Shown here: piece after piece, positions 11,551 through 23,710 of the stretch
Position numbering within the stretch: position 1 is the first letter of the stretch
Layout: each line of letters opens with the position of its first letter
From: Toxotes chatareus
Lineage: Eukaryota > Chordata > Actinopteri > Toxotidae
DNA length: 64,000 nucleotides
NCBI GenBank assembly: GCA_016801885.1
Contig: CM028903.1
Coordinates: 14,028,535-14,092,534, forward strand
Reading direction: 5' to 3'
Notes under the pieces: model-generated
Databases searched by the model: none
Seen by the model: only the letters and a program-made list of their open reading frames with translations
Told to the model about the DNA's origin: nothing
Made by a program: the position numbers and the translations under genes

Positions 11551-12801
11551 CTGTCTAATAAGCAAAAATTGCATAATGTCTCCCCCATAAATCATCATGC
11601 CTTATGTTTTTACAAAATAAGTCAGAAGGGATAATTAAAAGTCATGATGCACATTACAGTTTTTTCCATCTGACTGGGTTCGGATCATTTCTATTTTTAC
11701 CAAACATCTTGAAAGATGCTTAAACAAAATGTTTAAATAGGCCAAAAACCTAAATCATGATTTTGGGACTAAAGGTCTAAAAAGTCTCAGGACATAATGT
11801 TGGTTCAAACTATGGCTGAGCAGTTCAGATACAAAATTGCCTGCTGTTGCAATGATGTGACAAAACACTACACTGATGCCAACAGGTGGTTTCATGATCA
11901 TCTTGTGTAATGCTGTTATAGTGTAGCTTTATTTTTTGTGTGTCATCCAATCTCTTATCCAACAATTTGACAAATAAATACAGTAAAAATACTACTACTA
12001 CTACTGATGATAATCATTTTTTCCTTGGTGAAGAACATAGCATGAGTTTTGCTTGTGAGTAAAACTACCATATTTCTATGGCTGCTATTTGTTAATTAGA
12101 AATTCAACCTTTTCCTTTACTGTAAGTGAGCGGAGACCACTCAGTAGAACCTTAACTGGGACTAATTGACCATATTTCCCCTCATTAGTTTGTATTTTAC
12201 AACATCATTAGTGTCTGGAGAGAGCTACACTGCTACATTTCTGTTTGGTGCTATGTTAATATAATGCATATTGTATGTATAAATCTTACTTACGTAAATC
12301 TTACTTTGAGGAATATATATAGAAATTCTTTCTGCTCATTTAGCAAAACATGCTAATCTTTTCAAACAAAGCAGCGTGCAGTTAATGTCTTAACAACAGC
12401 TGCAGTACTAAAGCACTTTGCTGTGAAATAGAAATAGAATAAAGTTTGGACTTAAATTAGGAAATATCTGAAACCAAAATCACCAAATCTTCAAACTCAC
12501 TGACCATCACGATCTTTAAACATCCCTAATTTTATCAGTCCACAGATGTTACAGTGTTATTCTTTGTTTGTGTTTGTGACTGTGTGAGACAGAGAGATGC
12601 AGCGTGCTACACACAGGTTTAGGTTTAAACCATGTTTTGTGTACTTGTGTTTATGCCTGTGAGTGTGATATGTTACGTGTGTAAATTTATGCATGTGTGT
12701 ATGCACACGGACATCGGTCTCTTATCTGCACCGTCACACAGGAACTGAACCAACAGAGGACCGGAAGCCTTATCACTTCAAACACCACCACACTCTTTAC
12801 T

Positions 12802-12820
12802 CACACACACACACACACAC
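12802..12820. repeat. (CA)9-10 microsatellite
   Basis: Short uninterrupted CA repeat. Confidence 0.95.
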
Positions 12821-14249
12821 CTTTACTTTCCGGTAAATTCATTCAGCATAATGAAAGGAAGCGTTGTTGGGTTTGCTGTATGATGTGTATGCGTCTTTGA
12901 GTGTGTGTGCATGCACATGTGTCTGCCTTGTAAACAATGTGAGAACAGACTGAGTGATAATAGTGCAGTATAGGTGGGCAGTCCATGCATGTAATTGGTT
13001 TAAGGTCAGATTTAATGTGTGAAGACATAATTGCAGCTTGAAGCAAGATCACATGGGTGGTGTGTGTATTTATGTATAGATAAATATCTGGTGGGATTAA
13101 TTTCTGTTCATATAATTTGTGTAAAGATGATGACAGAGAGCAAAGTCAACGATCAGAAAAGAGGGACAGTTGACATTTCCTTCAATAGACGTCAGATGGC
13201 AGGAGGGTAACCTTGGTTCAAAACCATAGCACAGACAAAGGGCAAAAACATTCATAAACATTTAGATGGATGTTCAAAAGTCAAAACACGAGGCAAAAAA
13301 AACTATTATTTTAGAGCATTCTTTAGGCATTTCTTTATATAAATATCATTGATACAGCATTTTGATCTGAACATTTTAAGCATTCCATACCAACTCACCA
13401 AGAGCTACTAGTTCATTTCATGGATAAAATTAATTTTAAAAACTTCTATTAAATTCAGGGGATGTTGCAAAATCCTGTTAATAAAACTGTTAATAAAAAA
13501 TAAGCGGTTGGTGAGGCTGAGAATACACATACAAGGAAAAGCAAAAATGATGAAATTTAGCTCCATCGGCCAAACTGCAAAACTTCACATCTGAAGAAGT
13601 ATTTGGAATTTAACTGTAGGATTTTTGCAGGGTCACATGAAGTTGTTACATAATTTTTTTTCCATGTAAAACCTTCATGACATGAACTTGGAAAAGTTCT
13701 GAATTCTGCATGAGTTGGCATGGAATAATCCCTTCATTGTCTTCATCAGGCAATGTGAACAACAACCTTTAGTTGCAGACAAAAAAAGTCAAATGTTTTG
13801 TGTGTGTGTGGACATTTGCTTCTCATTTATACGCTGCATTTTGCTAACCCAATTAGGTTAGGATGTGCACACTGTCCATCATCTTGAAGTCACATATTGA
13901 CCCTTGGATGTGGTTGCTGTGGCCTGTGGGTGGTGTACTGTACGACTGGCAGACTGTTTCCACTGTGTCCACGTGGCCTGTTCAGCAGTGGGACTGAACT
14001 GATCTAACCTGTGATGCACACATTCACTGTTACTCTCCAAAGGCCCAGAATAGTAACTCGCAGTTAATTTAGCCCGCCTAAATTAATTACGTTAAGATAT
14101 TACTGATGCCAGTGTTGCAACTGTTCTCTCATCTTTAGATTCAGTATAGGTGTAGGCAGACGATGGCATCCGTTGAGTCATATGTTTTTGTAATTAAGCT
14201 TTCAAAACTAACGTAGTGTACTTCTTCTTCTGATTGCTTTGTTTTCTAG

Positions 14250-14399
14250 GAGAGACAAATTGCGCAGTCATTACATATTACTGTGTATAATTATGGCTAT
14301 TCAGATGAGCAGCAGAATGAGACTGAGGGGGAAGCATTAGACTTCCACAGGGGGGACATATTAAGTATTAAAGATATGTTTACAGGCTGCCTGCAATAA
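14250..14399 (+). CDS. Candidate terminal exon, SH3-like pattern (low confidence)
   Basis: A strong acceptor, 'gattgctttgttttctag', ends at 14249. The frame directly after it stays open for 49 codons to a TAA at 14397-14399 that overlaps an AATAAA signal (14395-14400). The predicted peptide is hydrophilic and complex, unlike the window's many low-complexity frames. Residues 12-15 read VYNY and residues 29-40 read ALDFHRGDILSI. This resembles the ALYDY and 'ELxFxxGDIL' segments that start an SH3 domain, with a spacing of about 17 residues (SH3 domains more often have 6-15). A complete SH3 needs roughly 60 residues including a WW motif, which is absent, so the domain would be cut off here unless a weak donor (gtatta at 14375) leads to a further exon. 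No adjacent exon was found. Chance resemblance is quite possible. Confidence 0.25.
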   Translation, partial: ERQIAQSLHITVYNYGYSDEQQNETEGEALDFHRGDILSIKDMFTGCLQ

Positions 14400-15539
14400 A
14401 AAGAAGAATAGCCAGACTGCTGTTCAGCATAGTGGGCTACCAGTGGGTGATTAAGTGTCTCAGACCCAACCAGATGTGTCATTAGCAAAAATTACGTTGC
14501 ACAGTGTGCCACTGTGACTTCAGAGCTAAGAATCGACATAAAACACTGATGAAAGTAATAATGTTGGTAAAACAGAACCATGTGAAAGCTGTCAGATTTG
14601 TGCAACATAAAAAGATTAATGTGGAATAAATGTGCCACAGCTGGTGCAAACAGTTGAAACGCTGCCAGCCGTCCAAAAAAGATGTGTTTACTGCAGTTTC
14701 CCATTTCCTGAACTTCATACTTCTAAGATGAGCAGGCAGTGACCCACTGTGACCCCCCCACCACGGTGACTGTTATTCGAATGGACGTTCAAACATGACC
14801 TGACTGTTGGTCAGTCTAGACTGCACACACACGTACCATAGTTGAATTTTTATGACATTGAATATCTAAGTCACTACTGTATAATAAACATTCAATAGTT
14901 TACTGAGGGTGCAGGGAAAATGAAATAATATGCAAACAATGGAATTAAGTAATTAAGTTATTAAATAATCTCACATTGCAAGGATGACCGCAAATGCACC
15001 ACCACTGGCAGTTGCATCAAAATAAAATACAATATTAACACAAATAAAATTTATTTTATAAGAAATATGCACTGTTTTTTTCTGTCTTTGTATCTGGTTG
15101 GAATAAGGAGTGAACCTTCCCAAGGCGGAATGATTGGTGGTTGTCTTATTTTTCCCATTCTGCTGTCATTTCATGAATGCAGCATCAAAGCCCCCGCACA
15201 CCCATGGTGCACTTCCACAGGTGTTGCTTCTTTTGCCTGATTAGGCATCCTCTCAGGATTGCGTGGAGATGTACAGACTGTACTTGAATGACCTCTTTCT
15301 CATTCTCCTGATAGTTTCGTTGCACCTGTTTTCAGAAGTGTCGCATTACGAGACTGTCAACCAAAAAAACAACAGCCTTGGTCATTTTTTCAAGCTCAGA
15401 CACTGACCTTTTGTTTAAATTTTCTTTACAAGCAGCCCCTTGTGGCAGTGATTATGAGTGTGACGCAAGTGTGATGTCGTTTTATCTCAGTAAAATCTCC
15501 TAGAGAGGAGACTGGGGTGAACTTTTGTGTGTACAAAGT

Positions 15540-15665
15540 GTGTGACTTTGACACCAGAGGCAGTGTAATAATGACGGTAATCTTTCCCTAATGACCGTGA
15601 CCTTTCCCTAACCTTAACCAAATTGTTTTAGGTGCTTAAACTTCCCATAAAGGTGACAGAAATAT
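15540..15665. repeat. 'cctaaccttaaccaa' dispersed repeat fragment
   Basis: The sequence 'gtgacctttccctaacctta' followed by 'accaaattgttttaggtgc' and 'ttaaacttcccataa' resembles a common teleost dispersed repeat with 'ctaaccttaaccaagtagtt' motifs. Only a short, diverged copy is present. Confidence 0.5.
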
Positions 15666-17759
15666 TCATGAGTCATTTCTGGAGCAGTTGCATAGGTTTG
15701 GAAGGCAGTGACAAGCAATTCATTTCATCTGTGAGAACTTGGTATGCACTGACTGAAATTTAAATGGAATACTGGGTTATAGTAAATGCTCACTGCAGGG
15801 ATGACCTCATCTGCTGCTTCCGCTGTTTCAAAGATGACATTGCTCACACACCATTTGTCTGTACATGAGAGTAGAGCTGAAGTTTGGGCACATTAAGCTA
15901 CACCTCTTTTCAGCCACAGCAAGACATGAGTGTCCTCTTGGCGTCAAGCCCAACAAGAGGTCATTATTAATGTGCTGTTCTCTTGATGAAAGTGGTAATT
16001 CATCCTTATTTGGAAGTGTCTGTACAGTGAAGGGTTGAGAAAATTTAAAGTCACAGTGTTGTTCTAATCCAGCCACGATTTGTGTTGGGATGTCTGCCTT
16101 CATTTATCTGGAGCGGAGTCAGAGTGTGTACAGGAGCTTCGTCAAAGCTGCCGCCCCATGTTTGCAGACGAGCTTTCACTTAATTCCTCTGTTTGCATCA
16201 ATGTAAAGCACTCTGAATAAGAATGTCAGCTAAATAATTAAACAGTAAATGTTTAATTTACTGGGTGAGGGAAGAGGGAGGAAAAGGGGGGAGAGGTACA
16301 GAGGGTAGAGAGAGCCAAGCAGAGAGGAGGAAGGAGGAGGAAAGATAAGCTGAGGAAGAGTGAGAAAGTTCTTCTGGCTTTAAGAAGAAGTTTAGGAGCA
16401 CTTTTTATCAACGTGTTCACACACGCACCCCTACACAAACAAAAATACAGATACACGCATGTTTGTGCATCAATTTACACACAGTCCTCACGTAACACTT
16501 ATTTCAAAACTAATTTCAATTAATTCATATCCACGGCTGAGTTCAAAGCAGAGTGACGGTTAAATCATTTCTACCTGTCACCCTCTCTCTGTATGTTCCT
16601 CTCTGTTTCTCTCCTCTGAGGAAGTTAATTGAAAAACACCCTCTGTGCAGGGAGATGTCAAAAGTGGGTGACATCATCCAATTATTTATTTATTTATTTA
16701 TTTTTTTATATTTAACCTAAAAATATAGCCCAAATTTTACTGTTGGTATTAACCACCCTAATGCAGAGTAGAGTTGGCTTTCTGCTGTTTATAATTAGTT
16801 CAGCCAAGGCTCTTAATCTGTCCATGTCACATAAACTTTAACAAGCGAAAAATATGGGAAGAAATGGCTCAGTGATTAATGTGAATGAATCACTTTCCCT
16901 TTGCACTTTCTAAGTTTATCTTTGAACACCGCATTGTGTATCAGCTGAGCGTTTAGAGTGACTCATACATTTCCTGGAGGTTTCCATCGGCCCTTTGAAG
17001 AGTGTAGCTGAAAAGTTCTTGTGGCTGGAGCCCTGGACCTCAAGCAGGCAACACCACCACGATTCACTTTGGAGGTCATGGCTCTGCCCAATGAATGCTT
17101 CTCCTGCAGCATTTAGTGCCGTCACGAAGTCTGCTGTGAGCTTAGACACTGTCACGGTCTTAATTCTTCATATTTAACTTCATATTTAGAGTTACTGAAA
17201 TTTTTAAAGGGCCAGATCATTGTAACGGTCAATATGATTTAGTTTTTTCTGAGATTTGAAACATAAAGTGAACAGTGTTTAGGAGAAACACCTCCTCCTC
17301 CTCCTTTGCACAAAGAGGTAAACAGGAGTGAAAGCAAAATAAATATGAAAAGTCAGTCTGTGAGTCAAAAGCAGAGACAGAACAGCAAACAGGTTTTGTG
17401 AGCCATGTAGGGCAGAGCTGTGATCATTTTGATTCCGTGAGATGTGAGAGAGCAGCAGAGCTTCCTTTTCTTGCTGTCTGCATGGTTGCACGGTCTGAGA
17501 TTTGGCAGTCGAAGCTGTTGTATGCAAATCAAAGTGAGAGCAGAGTAAAATCCTTTGGCTTTGACATGCCTCACAGTGTCATCCTGTTGACTCTGCCTTC
17601 TCTGGCTAGTTCCCAGTGTCATTCACTCCTGCAGGAGTTACACTGATCCAAACTCATGTGCCACAGTAATGTTGTTCAGTAAATGGCTACACTGACTTCT
17701 ATCACAGGACTAGGGAATCACAGAAGTAAATTTGCAGACCTCAGTGTATTGGTAAACCT

Positions 17760-17900
17760 GTTAGAACATGTGTAACTTTTAAAGGACCTGAAGGCCATCG
17801 TGGGTTCTCTGAATGGAGGGGTGAGAGGTGGGATATTCATTTGGTTGCAATCTGCGACCTCACTGCCAGATGCCACTAAATCCAACACACTGATCCTTTA
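17760..17900. repeat. Percomorph repeat end ('atgccactaaatccaacacac')
   Basis: The run 'ggttgcaatctgcgacctca', 'ctgccagatgccactaaatcc' and 'aacacactgatcctttaa' matches the characteristic terminus of an abundant percomorph repeat. The repeat at 51.56-51.98 kb appears to belong to the same broad family, with its 'ttaaaggt' end in the opposite orientation. Confidence 0.75.
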
Positions 17901-18870
17901 ATCATCTGAGAGTCGCCTTTGCGCCTCCTTTCACGCTGTGATTCTCATGTTTCCTCCAGAGTTGTCTCTCTCTATAGATTTGTCTACCTGTCGCAAAGGC
18001 TCGAATTCATCACGTGTCTCTGGCCCCAAATCAAAGAAAACACAGACATACATTTGGGTAGCAGACTGCAAGCGACTGGAATAGTTTCAGTACAGATATG
18101 GTTTATGCACAGTGGTGAAATTTTAAATGTGTTATGAATTTACAAATTGCAACTTTGGTCATGACTATGTTAATCTAATGTTTATTAACATTTTTTGTTC
18201 ACGGAATATTTTAAACACTGTATAACAGACTTAATGTTATCACTTTCCCTCCCTTTTTTGAAATATTCATTTCAGGAACTGCACACACTATTTTTCAGAG
18301 AGATTTAATTCTGCCTTATTTTCATGTTTTATTATGAAAAATTAGATTCTAGGCAGAACTGTTAAAGCATCAGAGTGTATTGCATATTGTTGTATCACAC
18401 TGCACTTTGTTGCATTTTGGCAGGGCAGGGTTTAAATGAATCACAGTGACAGCCAATTGCAAACTGGATGCACGCAAAATCTTAATTTTGCACTTAAGAA
18501 TCTGTGCTTTCCAGATTATTTCTTTGCATCGTCTTTGATTTCAGTCGTCCCAGCTGTCGTTTGACCTGTCTCGGTGTTTGTCTCCATCTCACCTTGTTTT
18601 GTTTCAAACTTCGAAGTACTTGTAGCAGACGTTGGAAGGGAAAAGAGAATGCAAAAAAAGAACACCTGGCTGAAAGGTGCTAAGTGGAAAAGTTGGAAAA
18701 GCCTAAAGTTGTGACAGTAATTCAGTAGAGCAGAGTGAGCGATGGAGGATGGAGCATGAAGAAGATGAAGTACAGAGACGGGGGGAGGAAGAAGATGAAG
18801 AAACAGGGGGGGGTGGTTAGAGGGAGGTCAATTTTTTACCAGGAGGAAAAGAGGAGGTTGTTATGAACAT

Positions 18871-18884
18871 GTTACCATGGCGAC
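18871..18884. promoter_or_regulatory. RFX X-box-like motif
   Basis: The 14 bases 'gttaccatggcgac' match the X-box pattern GTNRCC-(0-3)-RGYAAC with one mismatch in the right half. RFX proteins bind such sites in ciliary and other promoters. A single imperfect match in 64 kb is weak evidence of function. Confidence 0.3.
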
Positions 18885-21062
18885 AGCAGGTTTCTACCGC
18901 TGCTTTTCTCATTCCCTTGATCACTGACTGTGATAAAGATGAAGCTGTTTGCATGTGTGTGTGTTCATGGCCAGATTGCATGTGTATTTATTTTTCATGC
19001 TCGTGTGTGTCAGTTTGTGTGTTTGTGCGTGCGTGAGTTTCCATGTAACACAGACAGGGAGAGAGAGAGAGAGTAAAGGCTGACCTCTGTGGCATATTGA
19101 TCTATGCTGTGAATTGATATTGTTTGCATCAGTGCATCCCCATTTTGTGTGTGTGTGTGTGTTTGTGCACTAGTGTAATCATCCTGTCAGTCTAAATATA
19201 TGTCTGTTGGGCTGGTGTGTGAGTACATGAAGGCCCGTGTGGTTGTATGTATTTGTGCATTTATGTGTGACTTTATTTACTCTGTTATTAATGTGTGGTT
19301 TGTGTTTCTGTGTGCGTGTAACTGAGCAGAGTGTCTCTCTGAAAACAGGTGTTGGCACTGAGATGAGGGAGGTATTGGAGGGGGTCACGAAAGGCAGAAA
19401 CAAATCATTTTCTTTCAATCCCATCAAGAACCGAAAAAGTATCTAAGCAGGAACCGTGTTAACAACAGAAAATAGAATTGGCTCTCGTTACATCTTTAAG
19501 GTTGAGCACGAAAGGGAGAGAGAGAAAAATATAGAGGTGCAGTAAGGAGGGAGAGGGGAAAGACGGCAGGTGAGGAAAATTGGAGAGAATATGATTTCTG
19601 ATTTCCCCAGCAGTGCTGAGGAGAGTGAACAGGCAGCACAGCCGCCTTAGACAGAGTGCCACACACAAACAGGGGTGCATGCACACACTCATCCACTCTC
19701 ACTATCACACTTTGTCAGTACTTTAATGTTGAGTGCTATGAGTGGGGCCTAGCTGCAGTAATCAAAAGATAAAGTGTTTTAATCGTGGAGCGGAATCACT
19801 TCTCTTAGCTTTTAATCTCTTTGATGTGCAGGATCGGTAATGTTGCTCTTAAAATGTAATCTGTTACAGACCTCTGGTCACCAGCTGCACTGTAATCTAG
19901 TGAAACTGTGGGATGGTACAAACAAAAAGCTCTGTGGTAGCAGTTTATATCTTTGCAGATCAGCAGGAGATCTCTGTGGCATTTTTCTTATATGATATTT
20001 GCATCAGTGTGATGAAGTGCTATCTTTTGCTTGTCAGACCAAAAATGGACATTTCTGTGTGTTTACTATATCTATTAACATCTCATATTTCATATATATT
20101 GCCATAGAAGATCAACTGTATCATGCACCCCCAACTCAAACACAGCAGCACACACTATAGACAGATGTAGACATGCATTACACACAGTATAGCCTTTTTC
20201 TTGGTATCAACCTCAAGTTGCTGAGGATTTCCCTGCTGGAGCGAGTTCCTGCTGAGAGACGGTTGATCCTTTGTAACGTACACACACAGACACACACAAG
20301 CATATACATTGCACTCACACTGGTGTGATTGATCACATGAACACTTTCAGCACACACACTGGATTTTACGCTAGAGTACTTATGTCATAGTCAATCAGAG
20401 TCAGTCGAGAGAAAAGATAAAGAAACCGAAAGAAAGAAGCAAGGAAAGAAAGGAAGGAAGGAAGAAAGAAAGAGTGCGCATGCACACACTGTGTGAGTGC
20501 CAGGATGCTGTACAGTAAATCTGGCCTACTTGGCACTGTAGCCTCTCGATGGATTAGACCTCCTTCTTTCTTGTCTTGTTTTTCTTTTCTTCTTTCTTTG
20601 TCTTATTTATCATGTTTTTTGGGGGACAGACGTGATATTTAATTCTTACCCTCTTTAGGCTCAGCGCTTCCCTTTGAAATGGAAACAATAAGCTCATTGG
20701 TATTCCTTATAGAGATGTGTAAGTGTGTGTGTGTGGAAGAGAGAGAGGGAGAGTGAGAACACTTGTAAGACTTTGAAGTTTGTGTTTGGGAGGTGGAGTG
20801 ATGTTGTAATTGGTGCGGGGCATTCAGATGAAGTCAGTACAGAAGTTGTTCTTCATTTTCACTCTGCGGTGGCTGCTGTATGATTACCGCACCCCGGAGA
20901 GAAATTGTCAAGAAAATTCAAAAATTGGTTTCCATCTCAGCCTTCAGTCTTCATAAAGCTGAGGGAGCGGTGCAGTGGTACCTGACAATAATCCAAATGA
21001 GAATGAGGGCAATAATATGTGGTGTGTTCAGGTACAGTGGGGATTTTCTTTAATGACAACAG

Positions 21063-21143
21063 TACTCAAAATAATATGAGGGTTAGGGTTAGCGAATCTG
21101 TAATACTGATTCGCTAACCCTAACCCTCATATTATTTTGAGTA
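21063..21143. repeat. Perfect 36-bp-arm palindrome with TTAGGG-like core
   Basis: The left arm, 21063-21098, and the right arm, 21108-21143, are exact reverse complements across all 36 positions, with a 9-nt loop (tgtaatact). Each arm carries 'gggttagggttag', which is two vertebrate telomere units in G-rich orientation on the left and C-rich on the right. The outer part of each arm is 'tactcaaaataatatga'. No reading frame, target duplication or transposon family is evident. It could be a fold-back element, a stem-loop cassette, or an inversion at an interstitial telomere-like site. A template-switch artefact in cloning or assembly must also be considered. Confidence 0.9.
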
Positions 21144-21974
21144 AACGCAGAGCAGACACCACATGGCAATTTTTTTATTGCATGTAAGAAACAGACAAAA
21201 TAATTATTTTGCAACTCACAGCTCAAGGTGGAGGTCCAACTGCTCACTATGGATGTATGTAGTGTAGTTGAGGTATTTGTACACTTGGGGGCACTCTGAC
21301 AGCAGCACTGGTTGGTTTGACATTGTAAACCTGCAGCTAGAACACTGGAAAAAAAAAAAAAACTAGAGTTGATGGGAGGAAGAGAAGATATCAGAGGAGA
21401 GAAAAAGAAAGGATTTTAAGGGGAGAACATGAGTGCAGGAAGAATGGAAGGAAGGAAGAGGGAAAGTGAGAAAATAGAAGGGAAGAGGAAAAAGGAGGTC
21501 AGAGATGAGCAAGGTCAAACATGTGCGTGACTGAGGTCTGTTTATTTAGGTGTGGACGTGGATGTATGTTGAGGGTGTGTACATGCATTTGTCATGCATG
21601 TTCATGACATGACTGAATGCACATGTCGAGGCAGTGTGTGTGTACGTGTGTGTGTGTTTGTAGGCCCATAATTGCCACTGTGTATTCAGACCTAGATAAT
21701 ATGTCTTTGTGTTGACCTGTTCACTGTGGGACTGCGTCACAGCTTCAAAGGACTTGATCCACTTCTGTCGGGCTCAAACTAATGACCTGGCTGTCTTTCC
21801 TCAGTCAGTGACTGCTTACATTTTTCTGTCATTACCCTCCTCTCTGTGTCCACTTTGTCTCAACCAACAGGGCAGTTTTCAGCTGGACAGCCACACCGCC
21901 CATCTGCACTAAAATATATAATTATATATAATCAGTTAAAAATTAATTGATCCTAATTTATAATAATTAATTTC
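21144..21974. other. Non-coding DNA with a purine tract
   Basis: This stretch holds a GA-rich block at about 21365-21500 and a short TG-rich patch near 21630-21660. At 21869-21870 an acceptor-like 'gtctcaaccaacag' is followed by 13 codons and a stop, which is too short to support an exon call. The end, 21905-21935, is an AT-rich self-complementary run. I see no gene. Confidence 0.5.
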
Positions 21975-22140
21975 GGGCTGCAAATACTTACATTTTCATT
22001 ACCAATTAAGTTTATAATTATTCACTCGACTAATCTTAAATTGTTTAGTCTAAATAATGGCAGGAAAAATTATAAAAAGTGTCCATCACAATTTCCCAAA
22101 GTGATGTCCCCAAAAATAGCCCAAAATATTAAACATTTTC
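21975..22140 (-). mobile_element. hAT-like MITE, copy 2 (reverse orientation)
   Basis: The stretch starts 'gggctgcaaatacttaca' and runs through 'ttttcattaccaatta', 'ttgtttagtctaaataatgg', 'aagtgtccatcacaatttccc' and 'aaagtgatgtccccaaaa'. These are the reverse-complement landmarks of the MITE at 8.40-8.69 kb, whose family consensus ends 'gttagttgcagccc'. The right end is vague and may extend toward 22.24 kb. It is non-coding. Confidence 0.75.
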
Positions 22141-23449
22141 CGGTTACAAGACTTCATGTAGCTTGTACTTTCTTTTCCCATATTGTTACAAAAGAAACAC
22201 CTCTGGAGGTTTGTCTGATTTCCAAACACAATTAATAAGAAATCTTATGATTACACATTGAATTAGTTAAGCTAATTCAGATATTTGCTATTCTTGGACA
22301 TGGACTTAAAAACATTTACAATTCCACGGAAACTGGGCTAACTTCATGTACTGAGGAGGATTGTGTGATAGGATCAAAAGCTCCAGAACAGCCACTAATA
22401 CAACCAGTGCTACTCACCACTACGACTCACCGCTCCTACAAAGATTTCTTGTATTTTTACACTCTTACACGTCACTCTGGCAATTTTTGGACATGAATAA
22501 TTCTTTCCTTTAGCAACGAACAGAAACAGATCTGTCTTCGTGCTCTGTAACAAGATTAAAAAGTGACACAGATCCCACTGTTTGGCTGGACTTTGTCGGT
22601 ACTATAGAATGTTTGTTCGGGTGTTTATGTTGTGCTGTTGTGTATGTACTCTAACGTGACTGCACCCAAGTGATATTTCCCTCCTGAAAATATGGTTATT
22701 CTCTTTTCTCCATTTAGTCACTGAGTTTAGTTCTGATCCACCATCTGTGCTAAAGGGTCGAGGTTGCTCTTTGAGAGGATAAAGCTGCTACAAGTGTGTG
22801 TGCATGCGTGAGCGTGTGTGTGTGTGTATGTGTGGCTCAGTGTGTGCACGTCAGGGTCAGTGCATTCACTGCTTCATTATAGAGAGGAAATTGTGGGTAT
22901 AAATTGTTCTGTGATTTTTGCACCTCAGGAAGATGGGGTGCCATAGCAACAAATCGTAGTCAGTGTGGTTATTTCACGCACACACAAACACGCACACGCA
23001 CACACACACTTTCATCATCATTACCACTTGTAGCATCTATTCAGCCTGCTCAACACTGGCTCGTAGCAGATAGTCTCAATGGTGCGTTCTGATTGGTTGA
23101 ACTGAGGAACCAATTAGATTAGAGAAATGAAGAGAAAAGGAGAGCATGAAAGTAATGATATAGCCAGACATTCTCCGTCTGATCCATCCGGTTTCTACCA
23201 ACGCAGACACACACACACATATGCAAACACATGCAAGTGTTAATACACAAATATCACACAAATATTAAGTTTGCATTCCCAAACACACATCAGAAAGTCA
23301 AACACAAACAGAGTGCAGTTTTGGCACTGTTTGACTCTGTCGCCCACACCTCATTAGTTGTTGGGTAGATTTGTGAAAAGAAAGTAAAAGAAAGAAAGAC
23401 AAAAGAACCAGAGAAAGAGGGTGGAAGAGGAAGTTTTGTTGGTCTGCTG

Positions 23450-23710
23450 CGGTGCTCCTTTGTCTCCTTTCTTCTCCCACTGCCCTGCATGACTTCTCTC
23501 CATCTATTATTTTTTGCTCTCTCTCTACGGCTGCTGTTGTTGCTTCAGCGTTTCCTTTTTCTCCATTCCCATTCTTCTTCTCTGTCTCTCTGCCACTCTG
23601 GGCTGCTCTCTCTTTGTTTTCTGTCTTTCCATCTTTTAACCCTGTTCTGACTTCTCCTGCCTTTCTCACTGCTGGAGATTTTCTGCAGCACTTGCTCACT
23701 TTCCCTTTGG
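23450..23710 (+). repeat. Polypyrimidine (CT-rich) block
   Basis: About 260 bases are strongly C/T-rich on the plus strand and are followed directly by a short (TG)n tract. Both strands give long but low-complexity open frames. Confidence 0.85.

Larger units (their letters stand above)
10541..14249. other. Non-coding DNA with microsatellites and CT block
   Basis: This stretch holds two long TG microsatellites, a pyrimidine-rich block (about 11280-11550) and AT-rich single-copy sequence. Open frames here are either TG-derived Cys-Val runs or pyrimidine-derived Ser/Leu/Phe runs. The repeat-poor interval 11550-11650 just after the CT block resembles conserved non-coding DNA in texture. I see no gene. 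Confidence 0.5.
14400..21062. other. Non-coding DNA, mixed repeats and purine tracts
   Basis: This stretch contains purine-rich blocks (about 16260-16380, 18725-18860, 20400-20475), a (TTTA)n run at 16680-16705, and short TG tracts around 18950-19165. It also has an RFX-box-like site at 18871-18884 and two dispersed repeat fragments listed separately. Open frames of 60-91 codons are scattered on both strands without recognisable domains. I see no supportable gene. Confidence 0.5.
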
